From: Motiliproteus sp047633175 | GTDB taxonomy: Bacteria; Pseudomonadota; Gammaproteobacteria; Pseudomonadales; Balneatricaceae | Assembly: GCA_047633175.1 (NCBI GenBank) | Contig: JBLIEQ010000010.1 | Location: 54,145-118,144 of the forward strand | DNA length: 64,000 bases | Direction of reading: 5' to 3' | Shown: positions 1 to 8,470 of the stretch, one piece after another | Layout: each line of letters opens with the position of its first letter | Numbering within the stretch: the stretch's first letter is position 1 | Program-made: the position numbers and the translations under genes | The notes under the pieces: generated by a model | Seen by the model: the letters and a program-made list of their open reading frames with translations, nothing else | Told to the model about the DNA's origin: nothing | The model's database searches: none

Positions 1-157
1 TAGCGTCAGTAGTACCACCAGGCAGAAGATGCTTCGGCTGTTTAGGGACTTCAACCGTCTAAGGCTTACTCTCATGTTCGGATCCGATTGGGCGACTCTT
101 AACAGTCGGAATGGCGTAGCAGCCGAGGATGTACAGCAGCGGGTTAGCGGCTGGATA

Positions 158-1018
158 TCAGGGTCTTCGTAGCGAATTATACAACGCGCCCAGCATGATC
201 AGCCCGCCGCCCAGCAGGGTCCAAAGTCCGGGCAGGTCATTAAAGATGAGCACGCCCAGCAGGATTGAAAACACCACCTGTACATAGGAGTAAGCGGCGG
301 CCTTGCCCGCTTTCTCGACGGCCAGTGCCTTGGTTAGCCCTACCTGGCCGACCTGGGTAAAGAGCCCGACGAGGAACAGCAGGATGAAGGCTTCGCCGCT
401 CGGCAGCACCATCGCATCACCGAGCAGGAACAGGGACACCGGCAAGGCGATCATCGGAAAGTAGAAAATAATCACCGAAGCATCTTCGCTCTGACTCAGG
501 CGCCGCACCAGCACATAGGCGATCGCACTACCCAGCGCCCCCAGCAGGGCTGCGATAACACTGATCCCGGGTAACGTCAGCATGGCGTTCGCATTCAGCT
601 CTGGACTCAGCATGACCAGAAGCCCGGCGATGCTCAGGGCGATACAGATAACCGTGGCCTTCTGGATGCGCTCCTTAAGAAACCAGAGCGCGATCACCGC
701 CGTGAAGGCCGGGTAGGTATATTGCAGTATCGCCGCTTCGGCGAGCGGTAGCGTGGTCACCGCAAAGTAGACACACATCAGCGCCAGGGTGCCGACAGTG
801 CCTCTGGCGATCAGCAGTCGCCTGTTGTTGCCCCAGGGAGAGATACGTTTGCGTTTAATATCCAGATAACTGATCACCAGAGACACCACCGCCCTGGCGG
901 CCACAATCTCCAGCACGGGAATGCCCAGGCCACTGACGGTCTTCACACAAGCCGCCATAAGCGCAAAACCCAGGGCGGAGAGCAGCATGTAACGCAAACC
1001 TAAAGGCAGGCTGAACAT
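158..1018 (-). CDS. EamA/DMT-family inner-membrane transporter
   Basis: A 286-residue protein of about ten hydrophobic segments arranged as two EamA repeats, the usual size for drug/metabolite-transporter superfamily exporters. Repeat one starts near residue 8 (SALGFALMAACVK) and repeat two near residue 150. The motif LPLAEAAILQYTYPAFTA is typical of the RhaT/YdcZ-like EamA group. The substrate cannot be told from sequence. It is transcribed toward the window edge, divergent from the dioxygenase gene at 1319. No strong ribosome binding site precedes the start; a later ATG at about residue 11 is possible. Family certain, function unknown. Confidence 0.85.
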   Translation of the reverse strand: MFSLPLGLRYMLLSALGFALMAACVKTVSGLGIPVLEIVAARAVVSLVISYLDIKRKRISPWGNNRRLLIARGTVGTLALMCVYFAVTTLPLAEAAILQYTYPAFTAVIALWFLKERIQKATVICIALSIAGLLVMLSPELNANAMLTLPGISVIAALLGALGSAIAYVLVRRLSQSEDASVIIFYFPMIALPVSLFLLGDAMVLPSGEAFILLFLVGLFTQVGQVGLTKALAVEKAGKAAAYSYVQVVFSILLGVLIFNDLPGLWTLLGGGLIMLGALYNSLRRP

Positions 1019-1117
1019 AATAAGTTAGGGATTCCAAGAGAGAAGAGCTTCGCACTGCTGGATACTACCACACAGGGGTCGGGGTCAGGTCTTTCGAAAT
1101 CATAGTGACACTCGAGC

Positions 1118-1140
1118 ATTATCAATACCTAGTTGATAAT
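1118..1140. promoter_or_regulatory. Palindromic operator-like site upstream of the dioxygenase
   Basis: Perfect inverted repeat ATTATCAA-N7-TTGATAAT in the divergent 300-bp gap between the EamA gene and the dioxygenase gene. The half-site ATTATCAA recurs beside both LysR genes of this window (4316-4323 and 57456-57463), which suggests a LysR-type operator. No regulator was tested. The rest of the 1019-1318 gap shows no gene. Confidence 0.45.
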
Positions 1141-1318
1141 AAAACAACGATCGCCCTCTTAGTCTTTCAATCTGGTGGTAGTACAGTGGGTTCATTATCT
1201 GGAGCGCAGCTTTAGCCCTCCCTGTCAGGACCGATCAACAGAGAAAGCCTCGAGGCAGAGCCTGGAAGATGGACCCCTGCAATCCTGATCTTTAACCGTT
1301 ACTGGAGAAGCAATAGCC

Positions 1319-2128
1319 ATGAGCACCCCTGCCGAGATTCTGTTTATTTCCCATGGCGCCGGCCCCATGCCGTTGTTGGGGGATCCGGGCCACCGTGAGT
1401 TGGTGGAGCGGCTAACGGAGATAGCGGGCACGCTACCCAAACCCTCCGCAATTCTGGTCATCAGTGCCCATTGGGAGGCTTCGGTACCGACCCTCACCTC
1501 GGGGGCCAACCCGCCACTGATCTACGATTACACAGGCTTCACGCAGGAGGCCTATGAGATAGAGTATCCCTGCCCCGGCGAGCCTGCGCTGGCGGGTCAG
1601 ATCCACGGTCTGTTGGAGCAGGCCGGTATCCCTGCGCGACTCGATGCTCAGCGCGGTTTTGATCACGGACTGTTTGTCCCGCTCACCCTGATGTACCCGC
1701 AGGCGGATATTCCGTGCGTGCAGCTGTCGCTGGTGGACAGCCTGGATGCCGGAACACACCTGGCGATCGGGCGTGCGCTGCAGGCCCTCGATTACGACAA
1801 CCTGCTGGTGCTGGGTTCCGGTTTCTCCTTTCATAATATGCGCGCGTTCTTTACGCCCAATACGGCGGACATTCAGGCCCGTAATCAGGCGTTCGAAGAC
1901 TGGCTGGAGGCGACCTGTAGCGACGCGACGATGGATGAATCGCAGCGAGCCGAACGGCTGCTGCATTGGGATCGTGCCCCCGACGCCCGATTTTGCCATC
2001 CTCGCGAGGAGCATCTGCTGCCGCTGCATGTATGTTGCGGACTGGCGGGTAAGCCCAGCGATAGCCACAGCTCGGTAACGGTCCTGGGGAAAAAATCGGG
2101 GATGTTTTACTGGCGAGGAGATCGGTGA
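1319..2128 (+). CDS. DODA-type extradiol aromatic ring-opening dioxygenase (LigB superfamily)
   Basis: A 269-residue class III extradiol dioxygenase like E. coli YgiD (4,5-DOPA dioxygenase family). Visible metal and active-site histidines are in ISHGAGPM (near residue 11), VISAHWEAS (near 52) and FDHGLFVPL (near 120), with a further GSGFSFHNMR motif. These proteins are non-heme metal enzymes that open catechol-type rings; the true substrate is unknown and many act as broad quinone/catechol detoxifiers. The start is ATG after a GGAGAAG ribosome site. It stands alone, downstream of the palindrome at 1118-1140, and no aromatic-degradation genes are adjacent. Confidence 0.88.
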   Translation: MSTPAEILFISHGAGPMPLLGDPGHRELVERLTEIAGTLPKPSAILVISAHWEASVPTLTSGANPPLIYDYTGFTQEAYEIEYPCPGEPALAGQIHGLLEQAGIPARLDAQRGFDHGLFVPLTLMYPQADIPCVQLSLVDSLDAGTHLAIGRALQALDYDNLLVLGSGFSFHNMRAFFTPNTADIQARNQAFEDWLEATCSDATMDESQRAERLLHWDRAPDARFCHPREEHLLPLHVCCGLAGKPSDSHSSVTVLGKKSGMFYWRGDR

Positions 2129-2238
2129 GGGGCAAGCAGAGTAGGCTGGGATGTAATCCCAGCAATATCCCAGCATTCACCATGAAAAAGTAGGTGCACC
2201 GGGTGCGCGTGCACCTGTGTAGGTCCGCTATACACGTT

Positions 2239-2305
2239 AGTTTATAGTTTATAGTTTATAGAGTTTATAGGGTCGGGTTTATAGGTCGGTTTATAGGGTC
2301 GGACC
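2239..2305. repeat. Tandem GTTTATAG array upstream of the RAYT gene
   Basis: Seven or so irregular copies of GTTTATAG, interrupted by GGTCG, end in the motif GGGTCGGACC at 2296-2305. The array lies in the 280-bp gap between the dioxygenase and the transposase and looks like slippage or expansion of a REP-type end. Confidence 0.7.
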
Positions 2306-3227
2306 AGCCTATATTGTTGATTATATGGATTTATAGCTTAATTAACCCTATGGTTTTGTGTTTAAACAACCTGTTTCATAAGGAAAATACTCTCTTTAAG
2401 GAAAAAGACTATGCCTCGAGCAAATCGATACTTTTTACCTGATTTTATATGGCATATTACCCACCGGTGTCACAAGAAAGAATTCCTGCTGAAGTTTGCC
2501 CGAGATCGTGAATGCTGGATCGGCTGGTTATTCGAAGCAAAAAAACGCTATGGGTTGTGTGTATTAAATTACGTTGTGACCTCCAACCATATACATTTAC
2601 TGGTGAAAGACACAAACCAGCACGTCATCGCTAAAAGTCTACAGCTAATCGCAGGACGGACGGCTCAAGAATACAATCAACGTAAGCAACGCAAGGGCGC
2701 GTTTTGGGAGGATCGCTACCATGCCACTGCGATTTCATCCGACGAACATTTCCTTCGATGCCTGGTATATATTGATATGAATATGGTCCGGGCCGGTGTT
2801 GTCCAACACCCTGCAGAATGGGCGCATGGCGGTTACCGGGAAATCCAGCAACCACCCAAACGCTACCGTATTATTGATATTCCGGCATTGATGGCACTAG
2901 GTGGATTTAATGATATAGCGGCTATGCAACAGCAACTTCGGCAATGGCTGAATGAAGAACTGGAAATAAACAACAGTATACGGGATAAAGTATGGTCGGA
3001 AAGCCTGGCCGTAGGGAGTGAAAAATTTGTTGAAAAAGTACAAACCTTACTTGGCGCAAAGGCCACTAAAAGGAAGGTAATAGAAATAGTAGGCAAACAT
3101 GCACTACGTGAACAGTCAGCGAGTTACAATGTCGTTTCTAGTGCTGTTAATCCCTGTTTAAGACTGGATAATAGGATTTTTTGGGATGATTGATAATTAT
3201 AATCAATGGTTTGCCTAGGTCCGACCC
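2296..3227. mobile_element. REP-associated transposase unit with short inverted repeats
   Basis: The transposase gene is bracketed by GGGTCGGACC at 2296-2305 and its exact reverse complement GGTCCGACCC at 3218-3227. RAYT transposases act on palindromic REP sequences that commonly flank their own gene, so these 10-bp repeats are the likely recognition ends. There are no target duplications, and the unit is not a classical insertion sequence. Confidence 0.6.
2411..3193 (+). CDS. REP-associated tyrosine transposase (RAYT, Y1 HUH family)
   Basis: A 260-residue Transposase_17/TnpA_REP protein. The HUH motif is SNHIHLLVKD at about residues 58-67, and the downstream GAFWEDRYHATAI block (near 98-110) is diagnostic of the family. 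A C-terminal extension of about 90 residues is typical of the longer proteobacterial RAYTs. These enzymes cut and rejoin single-stranded REP hairpins and are single-copy, domesticated-looking genes. AAGGAAAAAG precedes the ATG. The gene is AT-richer than its neighbours, which fits a mobile origin. It appears intact. Confidence 0.92.
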   Translation: MPRANRYFLPDFIWHITHRCHKKEFLLKFARDRECWIGWLFEAKKRYGLCVLNYVVTSNHIHLLVKDTNQHVIAKSLQLIAGRTAQEYNQRKQRKGAFWEDRYHATAISSDEHFLRCLVYIDMNMVRAGVVQHPAEWAHGGYREIQQPPKRYRIIDIPALMALGGFNDIAAMQQQLRQWLNEELEINNSIRDKVWSESLAVGSEKFVEKVQTLLGAKATKRKVIEIVGKHALREQSASYNVVSSAVNPCLRLDNRIFWDD

Positions 3228-3417
3228 TGAGGCACTTGCAATATGCAATATTTTAGTGATCAACGGCCCGATTATTACTGTTTTTATAATAAAACCAAAG
3301 AGATGACCAGGGCTGAAATAAGGGCCTGTTTTTCAGATAAGATATAATAAGCGGTTATTGCTTGGGTTCGGCTCAGAGTTGTGCCAACCGGGTAGTCTGC
3401 TCGGGCTGTCTCTCCCT

Positions 3418-4317
3418 CTAATCTACCACCGTTATTTGTGCGCATTTGTCTCGAAGCATCTCCCTGAGCAAGATCACGGCGGGGGTTACTTGCTTTCTGC
3501 CTGGGCAAATTAAATAGAGCTGTGCCCCGGGTGATTGAAAATCGGGTAGTACCCGTATTAATTTCCCGCTACGTAAATCTCCAGAGATATCGATCTCGGA
3601 CCTGTAGGCGATACCTTTTCCGGCAACAGCCCAGCGTCTGACAATATCTGTATCATTGCTTACTCTGTTGCTGCTGACCTTTATCTTGTGATCGCCTGAC
3701 TTATCAACAAACTCCCAGGTATTGAAAAGACGACCGTCGAGTCGATGCAGCAAGCAGTTGTGCTTTCTCAGGTCCTCAGGATGTGAGGGTTCTCCGAACG
3801 CGGACAGGTAGGATGGCGCTGCGCAGGTGACTCTCTTTATCGTCGCGATGTGAAACGCAACCCGCGTCGAGTCTTCAGGCTTGCCATAGCGCAGCGCGAC
3901 GTCAACGTCGTCCATAAAGAAATTAGTGAGGGAGTCGCCGACATTTAAGTTGACCGACAGGGCGGGGTGCTCGTCCATTAATTCGTCCAACCAGGGCAGA
4001 ACCACGTTGCGCCCTAAATCTGAGGAGACTGACAGCCTCAACTCTCCGCCGATCCTGCCCTGCAGCTGATGGGCCGACTGGCGTCCCTGATCCAGTGACG
4101 CCAGAGCCTGACGGCAGTGAAACAGGAACTGCTCCCCTGCAGCGGTGATCCGTAATTGCCGGGTCGTTCTGATGAACAGTTGGACATCGAGCTGTATTTC
4201 CAGGCGTTTGAGTGCAGAGCTGGCCGCAGCTGTCGAGATGCCCTGTTGTTTTGCCGATTCGGTGATGCTGCCGGTCTCTGCAATACGGATAAATAGATTC
4301 AGGTCTGAGGTGTTCAT
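3418..4317 (-). CDS. LysR-family transcriptional regulator
   Basis: A 299-residue LysR regulator: winged helix-turn-helix at residues 1-60 (STAAASSALKRLE) followed by a substrate-binding domain (GGELRLSVSSDLGRNVVLPW). I start at ATG 4317; an upstream TTG at 4323 is in frame but weaker. It is divergent from the old-yellow-enzyme gene, the standard LysR/target layout. It is a clear paralog of the LysR gene at 57464, sharing LFIRTTRQLR, SSDLGRN and the VRRW.VAG.G block. The GTTGATAATG sequence at its start is repeated inverted at 4377-4386 beside the divergent gene. Confidence 0.9.
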   Translation of the reverse strand: MNTSDLNLFIRIAETGSITESAKQQGISTAAASSALKRLEIQLDVQLFIRTTRQLRITAAGEQFLFHCRQALASLDQGRQSAHQLQGRIGGELRLSVSSDLGRNVVLPWLDELMDEHPALSVNLNVGDSLTNFFMDDVDVALRYGKPEDSTRVAFHIATIKRVTCAAPSYLSAFGEPSHPEDLRKHNCLLHRLDGRLFNTWEFVDKSGDHKIKVSSNRVSNDTDIVRRWAVAGKGIAYRSEIDISGDLRSGKLIRVLPDFQSPGAQLYLICPGRKQVTPAVILLREMLRDKCAQITVVD

Positions 4318-4386
4318 TATCAACTTTCTTTTAATAGTGTTTATTTGATTAGTCTGTTTTTAGTTTATAGAAGGAGGTTGATAATG
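4315..4386. promoter_or_regulatory. Divergent LysR/OYE control region with 10-bp inverted repeat
   Basis: CATTATCAAC (4315-4324) and GTTGATAATG (4377-4386) are a perfect 10-bp inverted pair, each including the start codon of one divergent gene. The 52 bp between them are AT-rich and should hold both promoters. The ATTATCAA core also occurs at 1118-1140 and 57456-57463. The pair may partly reflect similar start regions, so operator function is inference. Confidence 0.4.
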
Positions 4387-5673
4387 TCGCTACTCACGTG
4401 CCCTCGGTCATCGGAGAGGTGCGTGAAAAAAAATTCAGAGTCTAAAGGGGAATATATGATCGAAGCAGTAGACACTCATCACCTACCCGGTCGCTCACTG
4501 ACGCTTCCCTGCAGTGCGGTGTTAAAAAACCGGCTTGTTAAATCAGCCATGTCTGATTCGCTTGCCGACGGCGAGGGTAATCCGACAGAGCCTCAGATCC
4601 GGCTCTATGAAAGGTGGGCAAGAGGCGGGGTGGCGCTATCGATCATAGGTGAGGTGCAGGGTGACCCTCGTTATCCGGAGAAACCCGGCAACCTGGTTTT
4701 TGGCGCCCACTCTGACCTTCAGGCCCTGCGCTCTCTGAGCAAGCGGGCATCGATCGAGGGTGCCCATATATGGCCTCAGATAGGTCATGCGGGGGCGCTG
4801 TCACACGCACCCATCAGCGAGCCCTGCGGGCCCTCGGCGCTGTCGATGGGTGACTTTAAATGTGCGGGGATGTCGTTGGCAGAGGTGGAGCAGCTACCGG
4901 CTATGTATGCCAGAACGGCACTCCTGGCGAAAGAGACAGGATTTACCGGCGTACAGATCCATGCCGGTCATGGTTTTCTGCTCAGTCAGTTCCTTTCACC
5001 GTTGTTTAATCAACGCCAGGATCAATACGGCGGTTCGATCGAAGCGCGTAGTCGAATCATTGTCGAGGTGATTGCCGAGGTTCGGCGTGCCGTCGGTCCT
5101 CTGTTCCCCGTGGGCATTAAGATCAACTCGTCTGATCAATTAGAAGGCGGGTTAACACAGGACGATGCCCTAGAGGCTGTTGGTATTCTGGATCAGACCT
5201 CGATTGACCTGATTGAACTGAGCGGCGGCACCTACTTTCCGGGCGCGAAAGCAAGTTCTGATCATTCGGGTGGCGGGCCCTACTTTATCGATTTTGCTGA
5301 AAGGGCCCGGCAGATGACCCGCGTGCCTCTGCAGGTGACGGGTGGCTTCAAAACCCGCAAACAGGCCCTTAGCGCGCTGGCCGGTGGCGCTGTGGATATG
5401 GTTGGCTTAGCCCGCGCTGCCGTATTAAACCCGGAAGTTGCCAATGACTGGCTGACTAACAACGGCGCTGACCCCGCGTTTCCCCGATTTGATACCTCAG
5501 CACCCGGCGGCATTACGGCCTGGTACAGCATGCGGCTAACGGCTCTGGGGCATGACTGTGAGAGTCGCTTCGAGTTGGATCTTGGCTCCGCTATAGCGCG
5601 TTATGAGGCGCGTGATGAGATGCGCTGCACGACATGGCGGAACAGATTCTCAGCCTTTAAGGGCTTGGGCTGA
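4384..5673 (+). CDS. Old-yellow-enzyme-type NADH:flavin oxidoreductase
   Basis: An FMN-dependent TIM-barrel ene-reductase that reduces activated C=C bonds (enones, quinones, N-ethylmaleimide-type electrophiles). Visible are LKNRLVKSAMSD near the N-terminus, the catalytic HAGHGFLLSQFLSPLFN segment, GGSIEARSR, and the phosphate-binding ARAAVLNPE region. It is a single-domain form without the 4Fe-4S/NADPH extension. An excellent AAGGAGG lies seven bases before ATG 4384, giving 429 residues. Homology would also allow ATG 4456 (405 residues, preceded by AAGGGGAA). It is divergent from its probable LysR regulator, and its 3' end overlaps the convergent histidine-kinase gene by 17 bp. Confidence 0.88.
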   Translation: MSLLTCPRSSERCVKKNSESKGEYMIEAVDTHHLPGRSLTLPCSAVLKNRLVKSAMSDSLADGEGNPTEPQIRLYERWARGGVALSIIGEVQGDPRYPEKPGNLVFGAHSDLQALRSLSKRASIEGAHIWPQIGHAGALSHAPISEPCGPSALSMGDFKCAGMSLAEVEQLPAMYARTALLAKETGFTGVQIHAGHGFLLSQFLSPLFNQRQDQYGGSIEARSRIIVEVIAEVRRAVGPLFPVGIKINSSDQLEGGLTQDDALEAVGILDQTSIDLIELSGGTYFPGAKASSDHSGGGPYFIDFAERARQMTRVPLQVTGGFKTRKQALSALAGGAVDMVGLARAAVLNPEVANDWLTNNGADPAFPRFDTSAPGGITAWYSMRLTALGHDCESRFELDLGSAIARYEARDEMRCTTWRNRFSAFKGLG

Positions 5674-7093
5674 AACAGAGCCTGACCTCCAGTCCGGTCG
5701 CGGCGAGCTCGCTGGCGTGCAGGCTCAGAGTCGCACCGTGCTGATCGACGATCTGCTGCACGATCGAGAGTCCCAGACCGCTGCCGTTGATACTTTGGTC
5801 GGCCAGGCGGTAGAAGCGTTGCAGCACCTTGGTGCGCTCGGCGACGGGAATGCCGGGGCCGGTGTCGGCGACGCTGACCCAGATCCTGCCGTCCTGCTCA
5901 CGGCAACTGACCCGAATCTGGCCCTGCTCCGGAGTGTAGCGGATCGCATTGTCCAGGAGGTTGCGACAGAGCATCACCAGACTGGCGGCATTGCCCTTGA
6001 TCAGGCAGGCTTCGGGGGCGTCCAGCTCAATATCCTGGGCCCGGTCCAGCGCCAGGGGAATCAGGTCGGCCAGGCACTGGCGCAGCAACCTGGACAGATC
6101 CAGCGGCTCCTTGGGGGTCTGAGAGGAGAACTCCAGCCGGCTCAGGGTCAGGAGCTGCTCCACCGCATGGGTCATGCGGTCGATACCGGTGATGATGTGG
6201 TCGGGCGCTGAGGTCGCGGGGCTTGGGGCTTGCTTGTTTGATGCAAGGGCTTGCTGGAGGCGTTGCTGTCGCAGATTCTGGGCATGGATACGAATCGCGG
6301 CCAGCGGGGTCCGCAGCTCGTGTGCGGCATCGGCGGTAAAGCGGCGCTCGCGCTCGAGCGCCTGCTTGAGGCGGGCGAGCAGGGCGTTGACGGCCTCGAC
6401 GACGTTATGGATTTCAGCAGGCACCTGGCTGCTGTCCAGCGGCGCCATATGGTCGGGATTGCGTGTGCCCAGCTGATCAGACACGAGCCGCAGCGGGCGC
6501 AGCCCACGACGCACAAGCATCGCGATCAGCAGCCCGAGGAGCGGAAGGGTCAGCAACAGCGGCAGCAGGGTGATTTCGACAATCTGCCCCGTCAGCTCAT
6601 CACGGACATCGCTGCGTTGGGCGACCTTGATCCACAGGTTCAACTCAGGGTCCCGGAGCATAAAACTGCGCCAGTGGTGGTCATCCAGCTGTTCGCTGGA
6701 GTACCCCGGCACGTTGGAGAAACTCAGGCTGCTACCCCGGCTTTGACTGCTCAGCAGCTCGTCACCCTGGCCGTTCCAGACGACAAACGCCAGCTTGCTC
6801 TCATACTTGTGCCCGAACGGCGTCGCTTCGTCGTCGTCTGTATCCTCGGAAGATTCCAGTGGTATATCCGCCGGGCGATATTGCAGGGCATCCTGGAACT
6901 GTGCCAACTGGGTATGTTTAAGCTGGGCTTCGAACAGGCTTTGCAGCACCCGCGACATCTGTGCCAGTTCGGCGTCGAACAGCTCCTCGACCTGGTGGGT
7001 GCTGTCGCGGTGGATCCACAGTGAGGCGACCAGGGTGACACCGAGCACGGCGGCGAGCAGGCTGATCAGCAGGAAGCGGCTGATGGACTTCAT
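5657..7093 (-). CDS. Sensor histidine kinase (QseC/PmrB-like)
   Basis: A 478-residue transmembrane kinase. TM1 is at about residues 7-27 and TM2 at about 170-190, enclosing a periplasmic sensor of roughly 140 residues with an acidic run (SSEDTDDDE). HAMP follows, then the H-box HELRTPLAAIRIHAQ, the N-box LLDNAIRYTPEQG, and G-boxes DTGPGIP and GSGLGLSIVQQIVDQHG. All catalytic motifs are intact. Its start overlaps the response-regulator stop by 4 bp, so the two are co-translated. Acidic patches in PmrB-like sensors bind metals, so metal sensing is possible but is inference. Confidence 0.93.
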   Translation of the reverse strand: MKSISRFLLISLLAAVLGVTLVASLWIHRDSTHQVEELFDAELAQMSRVLQSLFEAQLKHTQLAQFQDALQYRPADIPLESSEDTDDDEATPFGHKYESKLAFVVWNGQGDELLSSQSRGSSLSFSNVPGYSSEQLDDHHWRSFMLRDPELNLWIKVAQRSDVRDELTGQIVEITLLPLLLTLPLLGLLIAMLVRRGLRPLRLVSDQLGTRNPDHMAPLDSSQVPAEIHNVVEAVNALLARLKQALERERRFTADAAHELRTPLAAIRIHAQNLRQQRLQQALASNKQAPSPATSAPDHIITGIDRMTHAVEQLLTLSRLEFSSQTPKEPLDLSRLLRQCLADLIPLALDRAQDIELDAPEACLIKGNAASLVMLCRNLLDNAIRYTPEQGQIRVSCREQDGRIWVSVADTGPGIPVAERTKVLQRFYRLADQSINGSGLGLSIVQQIVDQHGATLSLHASELAATGLEVRLCFSPSP

Positions 7094-7758
7094 AGGCGGG
7101 GCTCTTTTTCGATACGGTAACCCACCCCGCGAACGGTCTTGATCAGCTCGTTGCCGAGCTTCTTGCGCAGGTGATGGATATGGACCTCGATAGTGTTGCT
7201 TTCAACGTCCTCATTCCAACCATAGAGACGCTCGCTGAGTTGGTCACGGGTAAAGACCTTGCCCGGATGGTGCAGGAACTCGCTCAACAAACTGTATTCG
7301 CGCCGCGATAGCATCACCGCCTCACCGTTACGGCAGACCTCGTGACTGGCGGGATCGACCTCGATATCGGCATAGCGGAGCGTGGGTGAGCTGATGCCGG
7401 TATTGCGCCGCAGCAGCGCCCTGACCCGGGCGCGCAGTTCATCCAGATCGAAGGGCTTGATCAGATAGTCGTCGGCCCCGCCATCGAGGCCCCGAATACG
7501 ATCGGTGACCTGGTCGCGGGCGGTCAGAATCAGGACGGGGATGCGGTCGCCGCGCCGGCGGAGTTCGCTCAGCACCTGGAGACCGTCGATATCGGGCAAT
7601 CCCAGATCGAGGATCAGCAGATCAAACTCACTGCTGGCCAGGGCATCCAGTGCATGCTGGCCGCTGCGCAACCAGTCCAGGGTTTCACCCTGAAGGTTAA
7701 AGCCCTGCTGGATACCTTCACCGAGCAGTGGGTCGTCCTCGACCAGTAGTAATCTCAA
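7090..7758 (-). CDS. OmpR-class response regulator (QseB/PmrA-like)
   Basis: A 222-residue two-domain regulator. The receiver has the acidic pair EDD at 7-9, the phospho-acceptor D51 (LLILDLGLPD) and K in LIKPFD. The C-terminal winged helix contains RREYSLLSEFLHHPGKVFTRDQL and ends VRGVGYRIE. Length and motifs fit the PmrA/QseB/TctD group, whose members bind tandem CTTAAG-type half-sites. Such a site exists at 12506-12522 ahead of the biosynthetic-looking genes of this cluster. It overlaps both neighbours by 4 bp (TPR gene upstream, kinase gene downstream). Confidence 0.93.
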   Translation of the reverse strand: MRLLLVEDDPLLGEGIQQGFNLQGETLDWLRSGQHALDALASSEFDLLILDLGLPDIDGLQVLSELRRRGDRIPVLILTARDQVTDRIRGLDGGADDYLIKPFDLDELRARVRALLRRNTGISSPTLRYADIEVDPASHEVCRNGEAVMLSRREYSLLSEFLHHPGKVFTRDQLSERLYGWNEDVESNTIEVHIHHLRKKLGNELIKTVRGVGYRIEKEPRL

Positions 7759-8426
7759 GACGCTTTATCTCCAATTTTTGCGAGCAGGTCCAGGATCTCC
7801 TGACGGCGGCCTGTGTCAGCCAGAGGTCGGTTGGGACGACCAGGCGCCTGCAGCGCTTTATCCAATGCCTGGCGGGCTAATATATAGTCTTTTTGATCGA
7901 CCAGGAAATCAGCATAAAAATAGTTACTGTCGATGCCGTTCGGATTGATCTCCAGTGCCTTGCTCAGCAGTTGACGGGCCTTCTTATCATTGCCGAAACT
8001 GATGGGCCAGCCAGGGACCTGATAGTAGAGGACGCCAAGGCTGGTATACGCCGAACCCGATAGGGCTTCGGGATCGATCGCCAGCGCCTGTTCGAAGCTC
8101 TGTTTGGCCTCCTTAACCAACGATAGTGCCCCTAGTCCTCCCTTGGCGCCGGCGTAGGTACTGAGGATGATCCCTTTCCAGATCAGCAGTTCGGGGCTGT
8201 CGGGGTTTTCAGCCAGGTACTGATTGGCGGCACGGGTTAACTGCTCCAGTGCGCTCTCCTGTTGCTTTTCGGGGAGTCGGTATTTTATTTCTGCCCAGCG
8301 CTGTTGCAGTTCGGTGGTGGCTTCCAGGCCGCTGCCGGCATCGACGTTGAGCGTGAAGCAGAGTGCGGCGAGGGTCAGCAGGGTGCGAACCGGTTGTGAT
8401 CTGGATACGAAGCGGTATGCGTTCAT
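7755..8426 (-). CDS. Periplasmic TPR-repeat protein
   Basis: A 223-residue exported protein: signal peptide at residues 1-31 (hydrophobic TLLTLAALCFTLNV), then tetratricopeptide helices with LLIWKGIILSTYAGAKGGLGALSLVKEAK and LGVLYYQVPGWPISFGNDKKA. This arrangement recalls TatT/TRAP-associated periplasmic TPR proteins. It overlaps the response-regulator gene by 4 bp, so it probably belongs to the signalling operon, perhaps as an accessory of the sensor. A good GAGGAAAA ribosome site precedes the ATG. No enzymatic motif was seen. Confidence 0.8.
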   Translation of the reverse strand: MNAYRFVSRSQPVRTLLTLAALCFTLNVDAGSGLEATTELQQRWAEIKYRLPEKQQESALEQLTRAANQYLAENPDSPELLIWKGIILSTYAGAKGGLGALSLVKEAKQSFEQALAIDPEALSGSAYTSLGVLYYQVPGWPISFGNDKKARQLLSKALEINPNGIDSNYFYADFLVDQKDYILARQALDKALQAPGRPNRPLADTGRRQEILDLLAKIGDKAS

Positions 8427-8470
8427 TATCTTTTCCTCATATGTTTCAATAGATTAAAGTTTTTTCTGCA

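Noticed and set aside
2..172. Open frame of 57 codons entering from the left window edge on the plus strand
   Set aside because: It overlaps the end of the EamA gene, has no recognisable sequence, and the start is not visible. It could be a gene end but cannot be supported.
6251..7024. 257-residue plus-strand frame opposite the histidine kinase
   Set aside because: Antisense shadow of a high-GC gene; no ribosome site or family, while the kinase motifs on the minus strand are complete.
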